A program made the position numbers and the translations under genes. Source: Paraburkholderia sp. BCC1884 (GTDB taxonomy: Bacteria > Pseudomonadota > Gammaproteobacteria > Burkholderiales > Burkholderiaceae). From it: a stretch of 64,000 nucleotides of DNA. Of this stretch, positions 31,142-41,140 are shown one piece after another. The notes below the pieces were generated by a model, which made no database searches, was not told the DNA's origin, and saw only the letters and a list, made by a program, of their open reading frames with translations. The stretch is taken from the NCBI RefSeq assembly GCF_900996225.1, contig NZ_CAAJGL010000068.1:1054001-1118000 (forward strand). Reading direction: 5' to 3'. Every line of letters begins with the position of its first letter. Within the stretch, counting starts at the first letter, position 1.

Positions 31142-32611
31142 ATGAAGCGATACGAAATACTCGCTGCCGAGCTGGCGGATGATATCCAGTCTGGCCGTGT
31201 TGCGGTCGGCGCACGGTTGCCGTCGCTACGGCAGATCATAGCGCGGCACGGGGTCAGCCAATCGACTGCATTTCGTGCCTACTACCTTCTTGAAGAGTCA
31301 GGCCTTGTTCGAAGTGAAGAGCGATCTGGGTTTTTCGTAGCGCCCGGGGCCGAGCGCATGGAATCGGTCGGCTCGACCTCGATGCCTCTTGCAGATGCAA
31401 CAAAGATCCAAATAAGCGATTTGGTTTTTTCTGTCCTCGATGCGGCAAAGGATCCGGGGATTGCACCGCTGGGTTCGGCTTTCCCCTCGCCAGAACTTTT
31501 CCCAAACGCTCGACTTTTGAAATCGCTTACGGACGGAACCCGTTCTCTAAGCCCATGGAGCACAGTGTCAGACCTTCCTCCGGGAAACGACCAACTCAGG
31601 CGCCAGATTGGTATGCGATACGTTGGGTCTGGCGTTCCAGTGTCACATGATGAAGTCGTCGTCACCAATGGTGCCCTAGAAGCCCTCAACCTTAGCCTGA
31701 TGGCTGTTACTCGCCCTGGGGACGTTGTTGCCGTCGAATCGCCCGGGTTTTACGCAGCCCTTCAAGCGATAGAGCGTTTGGATCTGCGAGCAGTTGAAAT
31801 TCCCGTGCATCCAGTCACAGGATTGGATCTCAATGTGCTTGCAACCGCGCTCGAGAAGTACACGATTAGCGCCTGCTGGTTCATGACCAACTTTCAGAAT
31901 CCGACTGGCGTGACCCTCTCGAATGAAAAGAAGAAGACGCTTGTTGAGATGCTCGCGCAGCGTGACATACCGCTGATAGAAGACGACGTCTATCAGGAGA
32001 TTCACTTTGGGCGAGAACGCCCTTTGCCAGCTAAAGCTTTCGACAGCAAAGGTCTGATCATGCACTGCAGTTCGTTTTCCAAAACGCTCGCTCCGGGTCA
32101 TCGCATCGGCTGGGTATGCGCAGGGATGTTCGCGGACAGGGTTCAAAGGCTCAAGCTGATGACAACGTTGTCGGCTAGCATACCTGCACAAGCCTGTATT
32201 GCTAATTACCTACAACATGGCGGCTACGAGAAACACCTTCGGAAGTTGCGAACTTCTATACGCTCTCAACTTGCGTCGATGGAAGACTCCCTCGCTCGAT
32301 GGCTCCCTGATAACGTTTCTTGGACTATTCCCTCCGGAGGATATTTTCTGTGGTTGCAATTCCCTGTCGAGATCGACGCCATGGCACTTCATGCCTTGGC
32401 GATCGACCGCGGCGTCAGCATCGCTCCTGGACCAATATTTTCTGCTAGCCATTCTTTCAAAAATTGCATCCGTCTCAACTTCGGCCATCCTTGGACTACT
32501 AAACTAGATAACGCCATCCGAACCATCTGCGAAATCCTCGTAGACCCAGCTGTCAGAAACAGCTCATCAGGTTCATCTGCATGGGCAGAACACACCCCAA
32601 CGTTGCGGTAA
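31142..32611 (+). CDS. MocR-type regulator (GntR HTH fused to aminotransferase fold)
   Basis: A 489-residue MocR protein. Residues 1-75 form a GntR winged HTH (ARLPSLRQIIARHGVSQST); from about 100 on is a fold-type-I aminotransferase domain, with LPPGNDQLRRQI, the NFQNPTGVT segment, and the PLP lysine Lys314 in SSFSKTLAP. In this family the PLP domain usually senses PLP plus an amino acid rather than catalysing. The start at MKRYE matches the family, and an upstream ATG adds 15 unrelated residues. A close paralogue lies 3 kb away on the other strand. Its target gene is not obvious. Confidence 0.92.
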   Translation: MKRYEILAAELADDIQSGRVAVGARLPSLRQIIARHGVSQSTAFRAYYLLEESGLVRSEERSGFFVAPGAERMESVGSTSMPLADATKIQISDLVFSVLDAAKDPGIAPLGSAFPSPELFPNARLLKSLTDGTRSLSPWSTVSDLPPGNDQLRRQIGMRYVGSGVPVSHDEVVVTNGALEALNLSLMAVTRPGDVVAVESPGFYAALQAIERLDLRAVEIPVHPVTGLDLNVLATALEKYTISACWFMTNFQNPTGVTLSNEKKKTLVEMLAQRDIPLIEDDVYQEIHFGRERPLPAKAFDSKGLIMHCSSFSKTLAPGHRIGWVCAGMFADRVQRLKLMTTLSASIPAQACIANYLQHGGYEKHLRKLRTSIRSQLASMEDSLARWLPDNVSWTIPSGGYFLWLQFPVEIDAMALHALAIDRGVSIAPGPIFSASHSFKNCIRLNFGHPWTTKLDNAIRTICEILVDPAVRNSSSGSSAWAEHTPTLR

Positions 32612-32821
32612 TCAAAATCCTTGGCCCGGCATAGTTACCCCGTGTGTTACCAGAAGCACGAAACCGTAAATTACTACCCCGATACAGAATGCCAGCAGTA
32701 ACGCTACGAAAGGCAAGAAAGTAAAGTTGACGTGTGCGAAGTCTGCTTCATGCGAAGCGCTCTTACGAACGCCAAAAAAACTCCAGAGAACGACGCGGAT
32801 CATGCTAAAGAAGGTGCTCAT
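32612..32821 (-). CDS. Small membrane protein, DUF2970
   Basis: A 69-residue protein with an N-terminal VVLWSFFGVRKS segment and one long hydrophobic helix (about 36-59), the pattern of DUF2970 proteins. These occur in beta- and gammaproteobacteria, often close to respiratory genes; their function is unknown. A strong AAGGAGA site stands 5 nt before the ATG. Its stop abuts the 3' end of the first MocR gene, which it faces. Confidence 0.75.
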   Translation of the reverse strand: MSTFFSMIRVVLWSFFGVRKSASHEADFAHVNFTFLPFVALLLAFCIGVVIYGFVLLVTHGVTMPGQGF

Positions 32822-33795
32822 GTTTATCTCCTTGTTGATTCCATGTAGAGATCATGCTCGCGAGCCACATCTCGAAACAGCAGCAGATGAGACAATTTTG
32901 AGGGCAGCAGGAAGCAGGCGCCGATCTGCGACCGAAAACCGTCTGTGTTTGCCAGCATTCAACACGCAATGACCTTCTGAAACGGCCCCAATCACGGGCA
33001 TATCAGCGACGTTTGCGTATGCCCAGTTCTGCGCCGCCGCCAGCGTCTCGGCAGCCTTATCTAGGGAGGGGCGGAACGCGTTAGCGCGTCGAGACAGTCT
33101 TTCGATGAAATAGGTGTGTCAAGGGGCGCGTGGTGCAGAGAAATCAGGCTCGTCGATTTTTGACGTCGACTTGAACGTCACTCGACTTGCTTTCCTTGCA
33201 TCATCAGGGATGGGGGTAACAGATGAGGACGTGATGTGAACACGAAACGATCGAACCCAGGGCCGTGAGCAGTTCGAGCATTCAAGCTTTTACAACGTGC
33301 GCAGACGGACGATAGGCAACCGTGCAATTTGCGTGGGATCGACTCCGTCGCTTGCGGAAAAGCGTAGCCCGACAGGCGGTGCAGCGAGAGCGATCCGTTG
33401 CCATATTCGCGATCAGTTGGCTTGCTTCAACGATAGTTCTTTCGTTCGGGATGTAGCGCGCAATGGCTCGGAAACTGGCTGGGGACGGCTTCTTGCGGAA
33501 CCCGCGCTCCGAGTCGACGGCAGCGAGACCAGATGGCCGAAGCAGTGTCTTGTCATTCCCTCGGTGCCTATGAACGGGGCGTGGGCCTCGTTGCGCGGTA
33601 CTTTGACGTTACGGAAGCAAGCAAAACGCAAAACCGGTATGCTACGCAATTCACGAATGGATGGTGACGCAGCGCAAGCTGGTTTTCTAATTGTTGCAGT
33701 AATCCCGCGCCGACGCTATTCATCTGAATTATATAGTTCCAGTTAAAAAGCACGTGATTACCTGTTGGCATACCAACAAGAAGGCTGTCGTACGC
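32822..33795. other. 970 bp without a supported gene
   Basis: The largest frame (33297-33746, +) looks like a chance frame. On the minus strand (33413-33649) a few words such as FRNVKVPRNEAH recall acyl-CoA dehydrogenases, but the similarity does not continue. Confidence 0.35.
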
Positions 33796-34185
33796 CTACC
33801 ATGACACGTGCTCCGTTGAGGCATCGGCATCGAACGAACTGAGTAAGGATTCAAGTTGCAGAATAACATCTGCCGTATCGGTTCCATCTCGGAGAACCAC
33901 ACTAGAAAATCCGGCTCCTTGTAATTGCATCAGTTGATCCGTCGCAATTTCACCAACGGCTCGAAGGTCGCCTCGAAAGCGTAATCGTCTACGCAACAGT
34001 AAAGCTTGCCCGTAGGCTTGCGAGTCTGACGCGTGTACGAACTCTAGCTCGATTCGGCTAAACAGTCTGAGGTTTTCTTCCATTGCCAGCGGATCCGTAT
34101 CATTTGATAGTCGGATCCATTCCGAATTCTGGTCTTCGGTCTGGTCATTTGGGGTCAGTAATCTGATCCGAAATTTCGTTTTCAT
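33796..34185 (-). CDS. DUF934-family protein
   Basis: A 129-residue protein. The second half shows the DUF934 pattern: AYGQALLLRRRLRFRGDLRA, then VGEIATDQLMQLQGAGF (about residues 65-105). Family members normally follow the sulfite/nitrite reductase gene cysI in the sulfur-assimilation operon. Here no such gene adjoins it, and the usual DGR before the first motif is replaced by DSQ, so this is an orphan and possibly diverged copy. GGAG stands 5 nt before the ATG. Confidence 0.7.
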   Translation of the reverse strand: MKTKFRIRLLTPNDQTEDQNSEWIRLSNDTDPLAMEENLRLFSRIELEFVHASDSQAYGQALLLRRRLRFRGDLRAVGEIATDQLMQLQGAGFSSVVLRDGTDTADVILQLESLLSSFDADASTEHVSW

Positions 34186-35087
34186 ACTGCTCCTATGGTC
34201 CTAATAAATCTAAAAGTATTTTATTCAAATTAATCTGGATTTAAAAAATTGTATCATTATATTTTTTCTGGCACGCTATGCTGATAGCAAGGGGCTCCAT
34301 GAAATTAACCGGGCCACCAAAATTTGTCTTACCAGCTTTCATTAGCAGCTGGTAGTTCTGCTATTAGTGTCTATATCCTTCAGACCTCAAAGTCTGCATC
34401 TGCCTAATTTTTGTAAATGATGCACCAACCTGAGGCTAGTAAAAAGGGGCAGTTGTGGAGAAGTTAGCGGTAGCAGTTAGCCGGTAATGGTCTAGCGTGC
34501 GATTTCGATTTTCCGATTAGGCGCTTTCGGTCTCGCCCTCCCAGGAAAGAAATTACCTTCACAATAGGATTATCATGCCGAGTACATTGATGGTAACTAT
34601 GGGCGCAGTACTTATACCTGTCGGGGGACATTTGGCTGCGTGGGGGTGACGACTTACCGATATCGGCGGACCCTTATCATGCGACGCAGAGATACTCGAC
34701 CATATGGCAACGTTGCGCGACACGATAAAACGCGCGCTGTATCGGCGCCTTGTCCTCCATGGCGGCAAGGCGAGGTTCCAAACCACGGTGTTCGGCCGTG
34801 AGCAGGGAATCTCCGTCCGAATGTCGGCGCGATAGCGATCGAATTACAGGGATTGCTCGATGGAACTTGGTGAGAGGACGCGCGCCAAGTGAGGCTGCGA
34901 TTGCGTTAGTCGAGTGGTCCGCGTCGGTGCCTAGGCAGGCTCCCTCGTTTCAAGGCCATCGCGCTGCGCTATCGCAGCGGACAGAGTTGTTCAGTGTCTA
35001 GACAGATATTCCGCTCCGAGACAGTTGCGAACTCGGTGATTACCACAACGCGCCGATAATTTCAGCGAGGGTGCATGAGGCAGGTGA
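34186..35087. other. 900 bp without a supported gene, AT-rich start
   Basis: 34186-34280 is markedly AT-rich and should hold the promoter of the DUF934 gene. A plus-strand reading from about 34700 (RRLVLHGGKARFQTTVFGRE) looks coding for some 40 codons, then stops; I cannot name it. Confidence 0.35.
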
Positions 35088-35300
35088 TACGTCAATATTT
35101 GCGCGAAGCTACCCGAATTTCAGGAAGTATGCCGCAACAGGACGATAGAGTCCGTCTGCATTGATTTCGGCCTGAAGGATTCCATCGCGCTGGGCGATGG
35201 ACACGTCGCCGGTTTGCGTTGACACTGTCGCACGCTCGAAGCTGGGCTTGCAAAGTGACAGCGAGCAAGAAGAAAGACACATGGGAGTAGCATTCATTTA
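35088..35300 (+). pseudogene. tnpB fragment around the RuvC-I motif
   Basis: The plus strand reads YVNICAKL, then, after a short diverged stretch, IDFGLKDSIALGDGHVAG, then a stop and RTLEAGLAK, with another stop. This aligns segment by segment with the RuvC-I region of the larger tnpB remnant at 16.8 kb (SISVKL, FDLGLKDFASLSDGHVVG, RKLEGELAK). It is a second decayed copy and lies just past the 3' end of the second MocR gene. Confidence 0.65.
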
Positions 35301-35372
35301 TCCTTCCCACGCTGTGCGCGGCAGTCGCTGGTTGACGTCATGGAAAACGTCGGGCAAAGCAAGGCCATGAGA

Positions 35373-36782
35373 TCACGTTGGCCCTCCCAGTATGCGTCCG
35401 AGGGCGGGCATTGCTTCTTCAAGATTCACAGTCCAAGGATGGCCGAAGTTTAAACGTACGTTTGTACGAAACGAACGCGTTGATGAAAACATTGCTCCGG
35501 GTGCGACGCTTATTCCATTTGCAATTGCTCGAGTGTGTAGCTCGAACGCATCGACCCCGACAGGAAGCTCAATCCACAGGAAGTAGCCGCCCTCCACCCT
35601 TATCCAACTGGAGCCTTCTGGAAACCATCTCGTAAGCGCCGATTCCATTTGACGAAGTTGACGCTCAAGTGCGACCCTAAGCTTCCTGAGGTGCTTGTCA
35701 TAGCCACCGTGTGACAGATAGTCGGCAATTCCTGCCTGCGCCGGAACCGCGGAAGATGACGTCGTCATCAGTTTGAGTCGCTTGATTTTTTCCGCGAACC
35801 GCCCGGCGGATACCCACCCGATTCGATAGCCTGGTGCGAGAGTTTTGGAAAAGGAACTGCAGTGCATCACCAGACCCTGAGTGTCAAATGCTTTCGCCGG
35901 CAGCGGGTAATGATGCCCGAAGTGGAGTTCGCCATAGACGTCATCTTCTATAAGTGGAACCTGATAACGCGTCAATAATTCCACGAGTGCCTTCTTCTTT
36001 TGGACTGTAAGTGTTACTCCAGTCGGATTCTGGAAGTTGGTCATTGCCCAACAAGCTCGAATGTCGTAGATATTGAGTGCGGCCTCGAGTGCAATAAGAT
36101 CAATGCCTTCTCTGCAGTCCACCGGAATCTCGATAGCCTTAAGGCCCATCCTTTCAACGGCGTGGATGCATCCGTAAAAGCTCGGCGATTCCACGGCGAC
36201 AAAATCGCCCGGTCTCGTAACCGCAGAAAGGCACAGATTAAGTGCCTCTAATGCTCCGCTCGTGATCAAGATTTCTTCGGTTGCCTGCGGCATACCCATC
36301 GCTACATACCTCAGAGCAATTTGCTGCCGTAAATGGGCATTTCCTGACGGGAGGTCGGAGACCGTACTCCATGGACTTTGGGTGCGAGCCGCGTAGCACA
36401 GCGATTTCGCCAATCGCGGAAGGGGGAAGAGTTGCGGTGACGGGAAAGCGGAACCCAAGGGCACGGTACCTGGCTGTTGTACCGACTCAAGCACTGCGAA
36501 TACCAAGGAAAATGGGTCGGCATTCGAGCTTTCGGGAACAGTCTGTGGCGATGGCAATATTTCCGTGCTGGATACGGCCGGTGCGACATAGAATCCGGAT
36601 CGGTCCCGCGCTTTTATCAGACCCCATTGTTCCAGCAGATAGTAGGCGCGCGCGCCGGTTGATTGGCTCGCGCCATGCTGACTCGTAATCTGGCGTAGGG
36701 AGGGAAGGCGTGACCCGGTGGGAATTTCTCCAGCGCGAATCTGCGCAGCAAACGAGAACGCCAAAGCTTCGTATCGTTTCAT
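35373..36782 (-). CDS. MocR-type regulator, paralogue of the one at 31.1 kb
   Basis: A 469-residue GntR-HTH/aminotransferase fusion. The HTH carries GSRLPSLRQITSQHGASQST; the PLP domain has PSGNAHLRQQIALRY, NFQNPTGVT and the PLP lysine in SSFSKTLAPGYRIGW. It resembles the first MocR protein along its whole length (LGSAFPSP, SPWSTVSDLP and GALEALNL are shared), so the two arose by duplication or came from a common source. The start is placed at MKRYE, as in the paralogue; the frame stays open 33 codons upstream. The gene points toward its paralogue. Target genes are unknown. Confidence 0.92.
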   Translation of the reverse strand: MKRYEALAFSFAAQIRAGEIPTGSRLPSLRQITSQHGASQSTGARAYYLLEQWGLIKARDRSGFYVAPAVSSTEILPSPQTVPESSNADPFSLVFAVLESVQQPGTVPLGSAFPSPQLFPLPRLAKSLCYAARTQSPWSTVSDLPSGNAHLRQQIALRYVAMGMPQATEEILITSGALEALNLCLSAVTRPGDFVAVESPSFYGCIHAVERMGLKAIEIPVDCREGIDLIALEAALNIYDIRACWAMTNFQNPTGVTLTVQKKKALVELLTRYQVPLIEDDVYGELHFGHHYPLPAKAFDTQGLVMHCSSFSKTLAPGYRIGWVSAGRFAEKIKRLKLMTTSSSAVPAQAGIADYLSHGGYDKHLRKLRVALERQLRQMESALTRWFPEGSSWIRVEGGYFLWIELPVGVDAFELHTRAIANGISVAPGAMFSSTRSFRTNVRLNFGHPWTVNLEEAMPALGRILGGPT

Positions 36783-37164
36783 CACTGCTTCTGTTTGTGC
36801 TCTTCTGGCACGCGGACAATGGAGTGCAGTGAAACTGCGCTGAGTCAACTGCTGTTCTTCCAGTTTATCGCGCAGATTCACTCATAATTGGAAGTCTTGT
36901 ATGCAGTTGGCTAGCCCGACGACTGTCGCCCGATGGAACAGGGCGACGAAAAAGGGGCGCGGATCGCTATTCCCCAGTCGCACTTACGTAGCCAGACGTT
37001 TGATCTATCATCGTGCGAACGCATGCTAAATTCTTGTAGAAAACATTTGCATTGCAGATTTCGCACTCTCCTGTGCGTCCCAAGCCAATCCGATTTGACT
37101 CCATTTAACGTGGGTTTGCAGCGGTAAGGGTTGATTCCGCGCAAACCTGACCATCGCTCTTAAA
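36783..37164. other. 380 bp upstream of the second MocR gene
   Basis: Probably the MocR promoter region. No gene seen. Confidence 0.4.
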
Positions 37165-37920
37165 AACGAGTGCTACGCAAGGTATCTTCGTGGGGTTATC
37201 GGATGCGACCTTTATCAACGGGCGAGCCGGCAGCAGAACTAGGCGTAGCGGTCGGCACGCTGCGACGCTGGCATCGGCAAGGCCTGCTGATGCCCTTCAG
37301 CCGGACTGTCGGACGTCATCGGCGATACTGGCGTGACACGGTACGCGCCACCCGGGGCGGTTCGCCGCGCCGGAGTGTGGGAGACACCGCTGGTACGACG
37401 CAAACGCCATGCTCCTCAACAGGGATTAGCGCTACCCCTGCGACAAAAATACGCACGTACAGATTTGTGCACCATCAAGCTAACGGTTAGGAGCGGCGGT
37501 CAGGCGCCTGAGCACGGCTGATCGCGAGCGGGCTGGAGCAAAAAGACCAATTTAATTACGGTCTTGAGTCGCACAGCGAAACCTTCGAATAGCTCACGCA
37601 TGCAATCGACATGATCGTTAAGGCTAATTTGGTAAATGCGAAATCAACATCTGCATAATGTCCTCCCGACTGCGAGACCAACTTGCATTAGCGGTACGCG
37701 CCCCGTCGGCGTTGACCTCGGTCTGAAAGAGTCTACACCGCTGAATTGTAGATGCGTTAAAGGTCTATGCGTCGCTATCGCAAGTTCGAGGCTTAGCTTG
37801 CGAAAGAGCAACGCATGAGGGATAAGGCTCGTGTTCGGGGCGTTATCGCTGCGACCCGGCATCAAAAAGGTCACGACTCTGTGGTGCGGCATTGGGCTAG
37901 GAGCGCGCTCTACGTTGTGC
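37165..37920 (+). mobile_element. Decayed IS607-like element (tnpA N-terminus and tnpB scrap)
   Basis: An ATG at 37203 starts a clear MerR-like HTH of an IS607 serine recombinase: LSTGEPAAELGVAVGTLRRW, then VGRHRRY. The resolvase domain is missing. Farther on, a tnpB scrap reads GVDLGLKESTP (about 37707) and, after a frameshift, YRKFEA and LAKEQRMRDKARVRGVIAA. A 15-base block, CGCCACCCGGGGCGG (37346-37360), and a following stretch with GCTACCCCTGCGAC recur at 56953-57085. This is one degenerate tnpA-tnpB unit. Confidence 0.75.
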
Positions 37921-37999
37921 GCGAATAATGCGTCGAAGCCTTGTCGAGACGAGCGGCGCCGAACTGATCCTTGAGGTACAGATAGACGCCGCATTGCCG

Positions 38000-38536
38000 T
38001 TAGGCGATAGCTGGGAAATCCAAGGTCGTATCGTTCACACGATTGATGATGTTGGTAAACGTGATAGCCGCGATAGCGAGCGCCGTCTCAATTACCTGGC
38101 GTTCGGTATATCCTGCTTCGAGCACCGAGCGCACTTCTTCGTTTGGTAGTGTGCCATGTGTCGTTACAATGGTTCGGACAAAGCGTACCAGTGCGTCGCG
38201 TTTCGTGTCGCCGGTCGATTCGCCAACTCGGATCCGTTTCATGGCATCCGGTGCGAGGCCGGCGGCTTTGCCCATTAGTGTGTGGGCGGCCAAGCAATAA
38301 TCACAGCCGGCAACTTCGCTGACTGCCAGTCGAATAGCCTCGTTGTCAGCCTTCGAGAGTGTCGATTTAGAAACGACCCCATCAAGGCTTAAGATCGCCG
38401 CCAAGACATCCGGTGCGTTTGTGCCGATCGTCGCATAAACGTTCGGCACTTTCCCTACCGATTTTTTGATAGCCGAGAAGAGTTCCGCAGTGGCGCCGGT
38501 CGCGTCGGCGACCGGAAGGGTAGTGAGACGAGACAT
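38000..38536 (-). CDS. Carboxymuconolactone-decarboxylase/AhpD-like protein
   Basis: A 178-residue all-helical protein of the CMD superfamily. The redox motif CDYCLAAHT (about residues 78-86) has the Cys-x-x-Cys and downstream His of the AhpD-type peroxidase/alkylhydroperoxidase group. Such proteins reduce peroxides or peroxidised partners through a lipoamide-type cycle; others act on lactones. The Cys pair favours the first option. It is a single gene with no obvious partner; the alpha/beta hydrolase 1.4 kb away is on the other strand. Confidence 0.88.
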   Translation of the reverse strand: MSRLTTLPVADATGATAELFSAIKKSVGKVPNVYATIGTNAPDVLAAILSLDGVVSKSTLSKADNEAIRLAVSEVAGCDYCLAAHTLMGKAAGLAPDAMKRIRVGESTGDTKRDALVRFVRTIVTTHGTLPNEEVRSVLEAGYTERQVIETALAIAAITFTNIINRVNDTTLDFPAIA

Positions 38537-39934
38537 GATTGACTCCTTAGTGGGTCAGTGGAAAAGACAATGGAATTAATGGCAAAAATATGATGACGGA
38601 CTAGCTTCCCTAGAATACTAATACTCGACTGCAACAGCGACGAGACACGACTAAGGGCCGCGCTACCGAACTGGACATCTGCATGAGCGCAGAACGCTGT
38701 TGTGCAATCAACAAGTACTGTTCCGTAGTTTTGGAATTGAGTGCCAGCAAGAATGTTCCGGGGAGTTGAGGGCTCTCCTCAATGACTTCGCATAGGAACA
38801 CCCACGGCTTTACGTCCGAGGCCACCCACTGGGCGCTCGTGCATGGGGCATGTGACGGGTTGCTTGGCCGGCCGTGTCACCGATACGCCTATCCACGAAT
38901 GCCGACGCCTTTTCAAGAACAGCCCCGACACCGCATTCGTCGATCTTGGTTGACGTAGTAGCGCTCTTAGGTGTGTCTATTAGCTGCGAAACATACACGC
39001 TCCCGGCCTTAACGTTCGCGCCGTTTACGTGAGCAGCACGGGGGGGACCCGCGAATAGCTTCGGACAGTGTGGACCTGCGGACGCGGTGACATTTGAAGT
39101 TGGTTTCATCAACTTTTGTATCAACATGTGGATCACATTTTTTCGTCATCGTCATGTATCTCCAGTCGCGCGGATTCTCCCCTTGCCTTGCAAGTTGAGT
39201 CAATGTTGTTAGATGGAGGTCCGGCCTAAGTCGGCTCGCGTCGACACAACCACTCCTTAGCTTTCACAAACCACAGCCTATCAACGCGCTTTCTTTGTAG
39301 TTAGCAAATTCGCACGATTATTGTCTTGCAACATTGCGTCATGTCGTTGACGCGGGGACTGCGGCCTGTATGTACGATGGAGAATCGAGCAAGGAGAGAT
39401 GCACATGGAAAAGATGAGGTTAGGCGACGGGAAGCTGGCGATTTCCGGCGGACGTCGCACCTATGGCCGACTTGCTATGCGACCACGCAACTCCGGATGT
39501 CTGGCTATTGCTTTGGGAAATCAACAAACGACCGCGACAACTATGTCCAAGGTGTCGACGCTGACTCGCTCAGCGCTGAGAATTTCAAAAATTTTCGATA
39601 AATCAAGAAAACATCTTGTTTTCTTGATAAGGGGGAGGTGGTTGAGACCGGATACTTCTTTCGCTGGTTCTTGATTCTCGCCACGCGCCCGCTGTGAACT
39701 GAGCCGGACGGTACGGACTTCGATCTCCAAGTTGCAAGTTTTTAAGAGTATCTGTTGGCGCGATTTACCCCATAAGACTTGCCAAAATCGGTCGCCACGT
39801 GCAACGCACCGACCGCGCGAGAAGAAAATGGAAGCGCGTCACACGAGCCGCCAGAATGGCCTGTGCAGCCACCCAAGAGAGTGGGTCCTGTAGGAGCGTG
39901 GTTCCCTTAAATTTTCAAGTATGAGGAGCAAAAA
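38537..39934. other. 1.4 kb without a supported gene
   Basis: Frames on the minus strand at 38810-39203 look unfamiliar and lack clear ribosome-binding sites. The only structured signal is an 11-bp hairpin at 39602-39628. Confidence 0.4.
39602..39628. repeat. Perfect 11-bp hairpin
   Basis: ATCAAGAAAAC / GTTTTCTTGAT with loop ATCTT. No T-run follows. It may be an operator or an element end; no gene borders it closely. Confidence 0.45.
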
Positions 39935-40912
39935 ATGTGGTCTATTGACTCTGCTGTATCCCGGCCTTCGAAGCGACGCGGTGTATTCAAGATGGCGGCG
40001 GCACTGGGTGCATTAGCAGCGATGCCCGGGTACGCGTCGGCAAATAACAATAAAGAATCGCGTGAGCAAAATCGCCAGTCGACGGCAGGCGATACAGTGC
40101 AAACGAAAGACGGTGTGAAAATTTTCTTCAAGGACTGGGGGAATGGTCGGCCCATCGTTTTCTCACACGGGTGGCCGCTGAGCTCGGACGACTGGGATGC
40201 GCAGATGATGTATTTCCTCAATCATGGATTCCGCGTCGTCGCTCACGACCGTCGAGGACATGGGAGGTCGAGTCAGACCGCAACAGGGCACGATATGGAT
40301 CATTATGCAGATGACCTGGCTACGGTCGTGCAGCATCTTGATCTTAAGGATGCAATCCACGTCGGACATTCCACTGGTGGCGGAGAAGTGGTTCGCTATA
40401 TTGCACGTCACGGAGAGAGCAGAGTCTCGAAGGCGGTGCTGATCAGCGCCGTACCGCCGCTGATGGTCCAGACAGCGACGAACCCTAGCGGACTTCCGAA
40501 GAGTGTGTTTGATAACTTCCAGGAGCAAGTTGCGAGCAACCGGGCTCAATTTTATCGCGAGATAGCGGAAGGCCCATTTTATGGATTCAACCGACCCAAC
40601 GCAAAGGCGCGGGAGGGCATTATCGAAAACTGGTGGAGGCAAGGCATGGTGGGTGGGGCGAAAGCACACTACGACGGCATCGTCGCCTTTTCCCAAACCG
40701 ATTTCACGGAAGACTTGAAGAAGATTCGCGTGCCGACGCTCGTCATGCATGGAGAGGATGATCAGATTGTCCCCTATGCAGACTCCGCGCCTCTTACTGT
40801 CAAGCTGCTCCGGAACGGTACACTGAAGTCGTACCCAGGGTTTCCGCATGGTATGCCCACGACCGAGGCTGCGACAATTAATGCGGACATTCTGGAATTC
40901 GTTAAAGACTGA
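39935..40912 (+). CDS. Exported alpha/beta hydrolase, non-heme chloroperoxidase-like
   Basis: A 325-residue alpha/beta hydrolase. The N-terminus has a basic RR region and a hydrophobic stretch ending in YASA (to about residue 36), which fits Tat or Sec export. The mature domain has HGWPLSS, DRRGHGRSS, the nucleophile elbow GHSTGGG and the acid/base residues in GEDDQIVP and FPHGM. This combination defines the arylesterase/cofactor-free chloroperoxidase group, which hydrolyses small esters and can also perhydrolyse. AGGAG lies 6 nt before the ATG. The gene is not clustered with pathway genes. Confidence 0.9.
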   Translation: MWSIDSAVSRPSKRRGVFKMAAALGALAAMPGYASANNNKESREQNRQSTAGDTVQTKDGVKIFFKDWGNGRPIVFSHGWPLSSDDWDAQMMYFLNHGFRVVAHDRRGHGRSSQTATGHDMDHYADDLATVVQHLDLKDAIHVGHSTGGGEVVRYIARHGESRVSKAVLISAVPPLMVQTATNPSGLPKSVFDNFQEQVASNRAQFYREIAEGPFYGFNRPNAKAREGIIENWWRQGMVGGAKAHYDGIVAFSQTDFTEDLKKIRVPTLVMHGEDDQIVPYADSAPLTVKLLRNGTLKSYPGFPHGMPTTEAATINADILEFVKD

Positions 40913-41140
40913 ATGGCTCGACTCGACTAAGGTTTCTTGGCATTGCACCGCCAACTTTTGTCGCTGGTAGGCGGAGCTGGATTCGATTATCCGGTCGGGA
41001 TTTCCTGAAATCGCGTCTTTCGAGTTGAGCGTTATCTGATTCGAGTTTGAGAATTCTTTGGCGGCTTCGAGAGCAGTCGCCGGAAAACTTGAGCGGGATC
41101 AAGTGGCGCTCAGTTCTACAGAAAAAATGAAGGAAGTCGC

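Noticed and set aside
33413..33649. Possible acyl-CoA dehydrogenase fragment on the minus strand
   Set aside because: Only a few words fit and the similarity does not extend into neighbouring frames.
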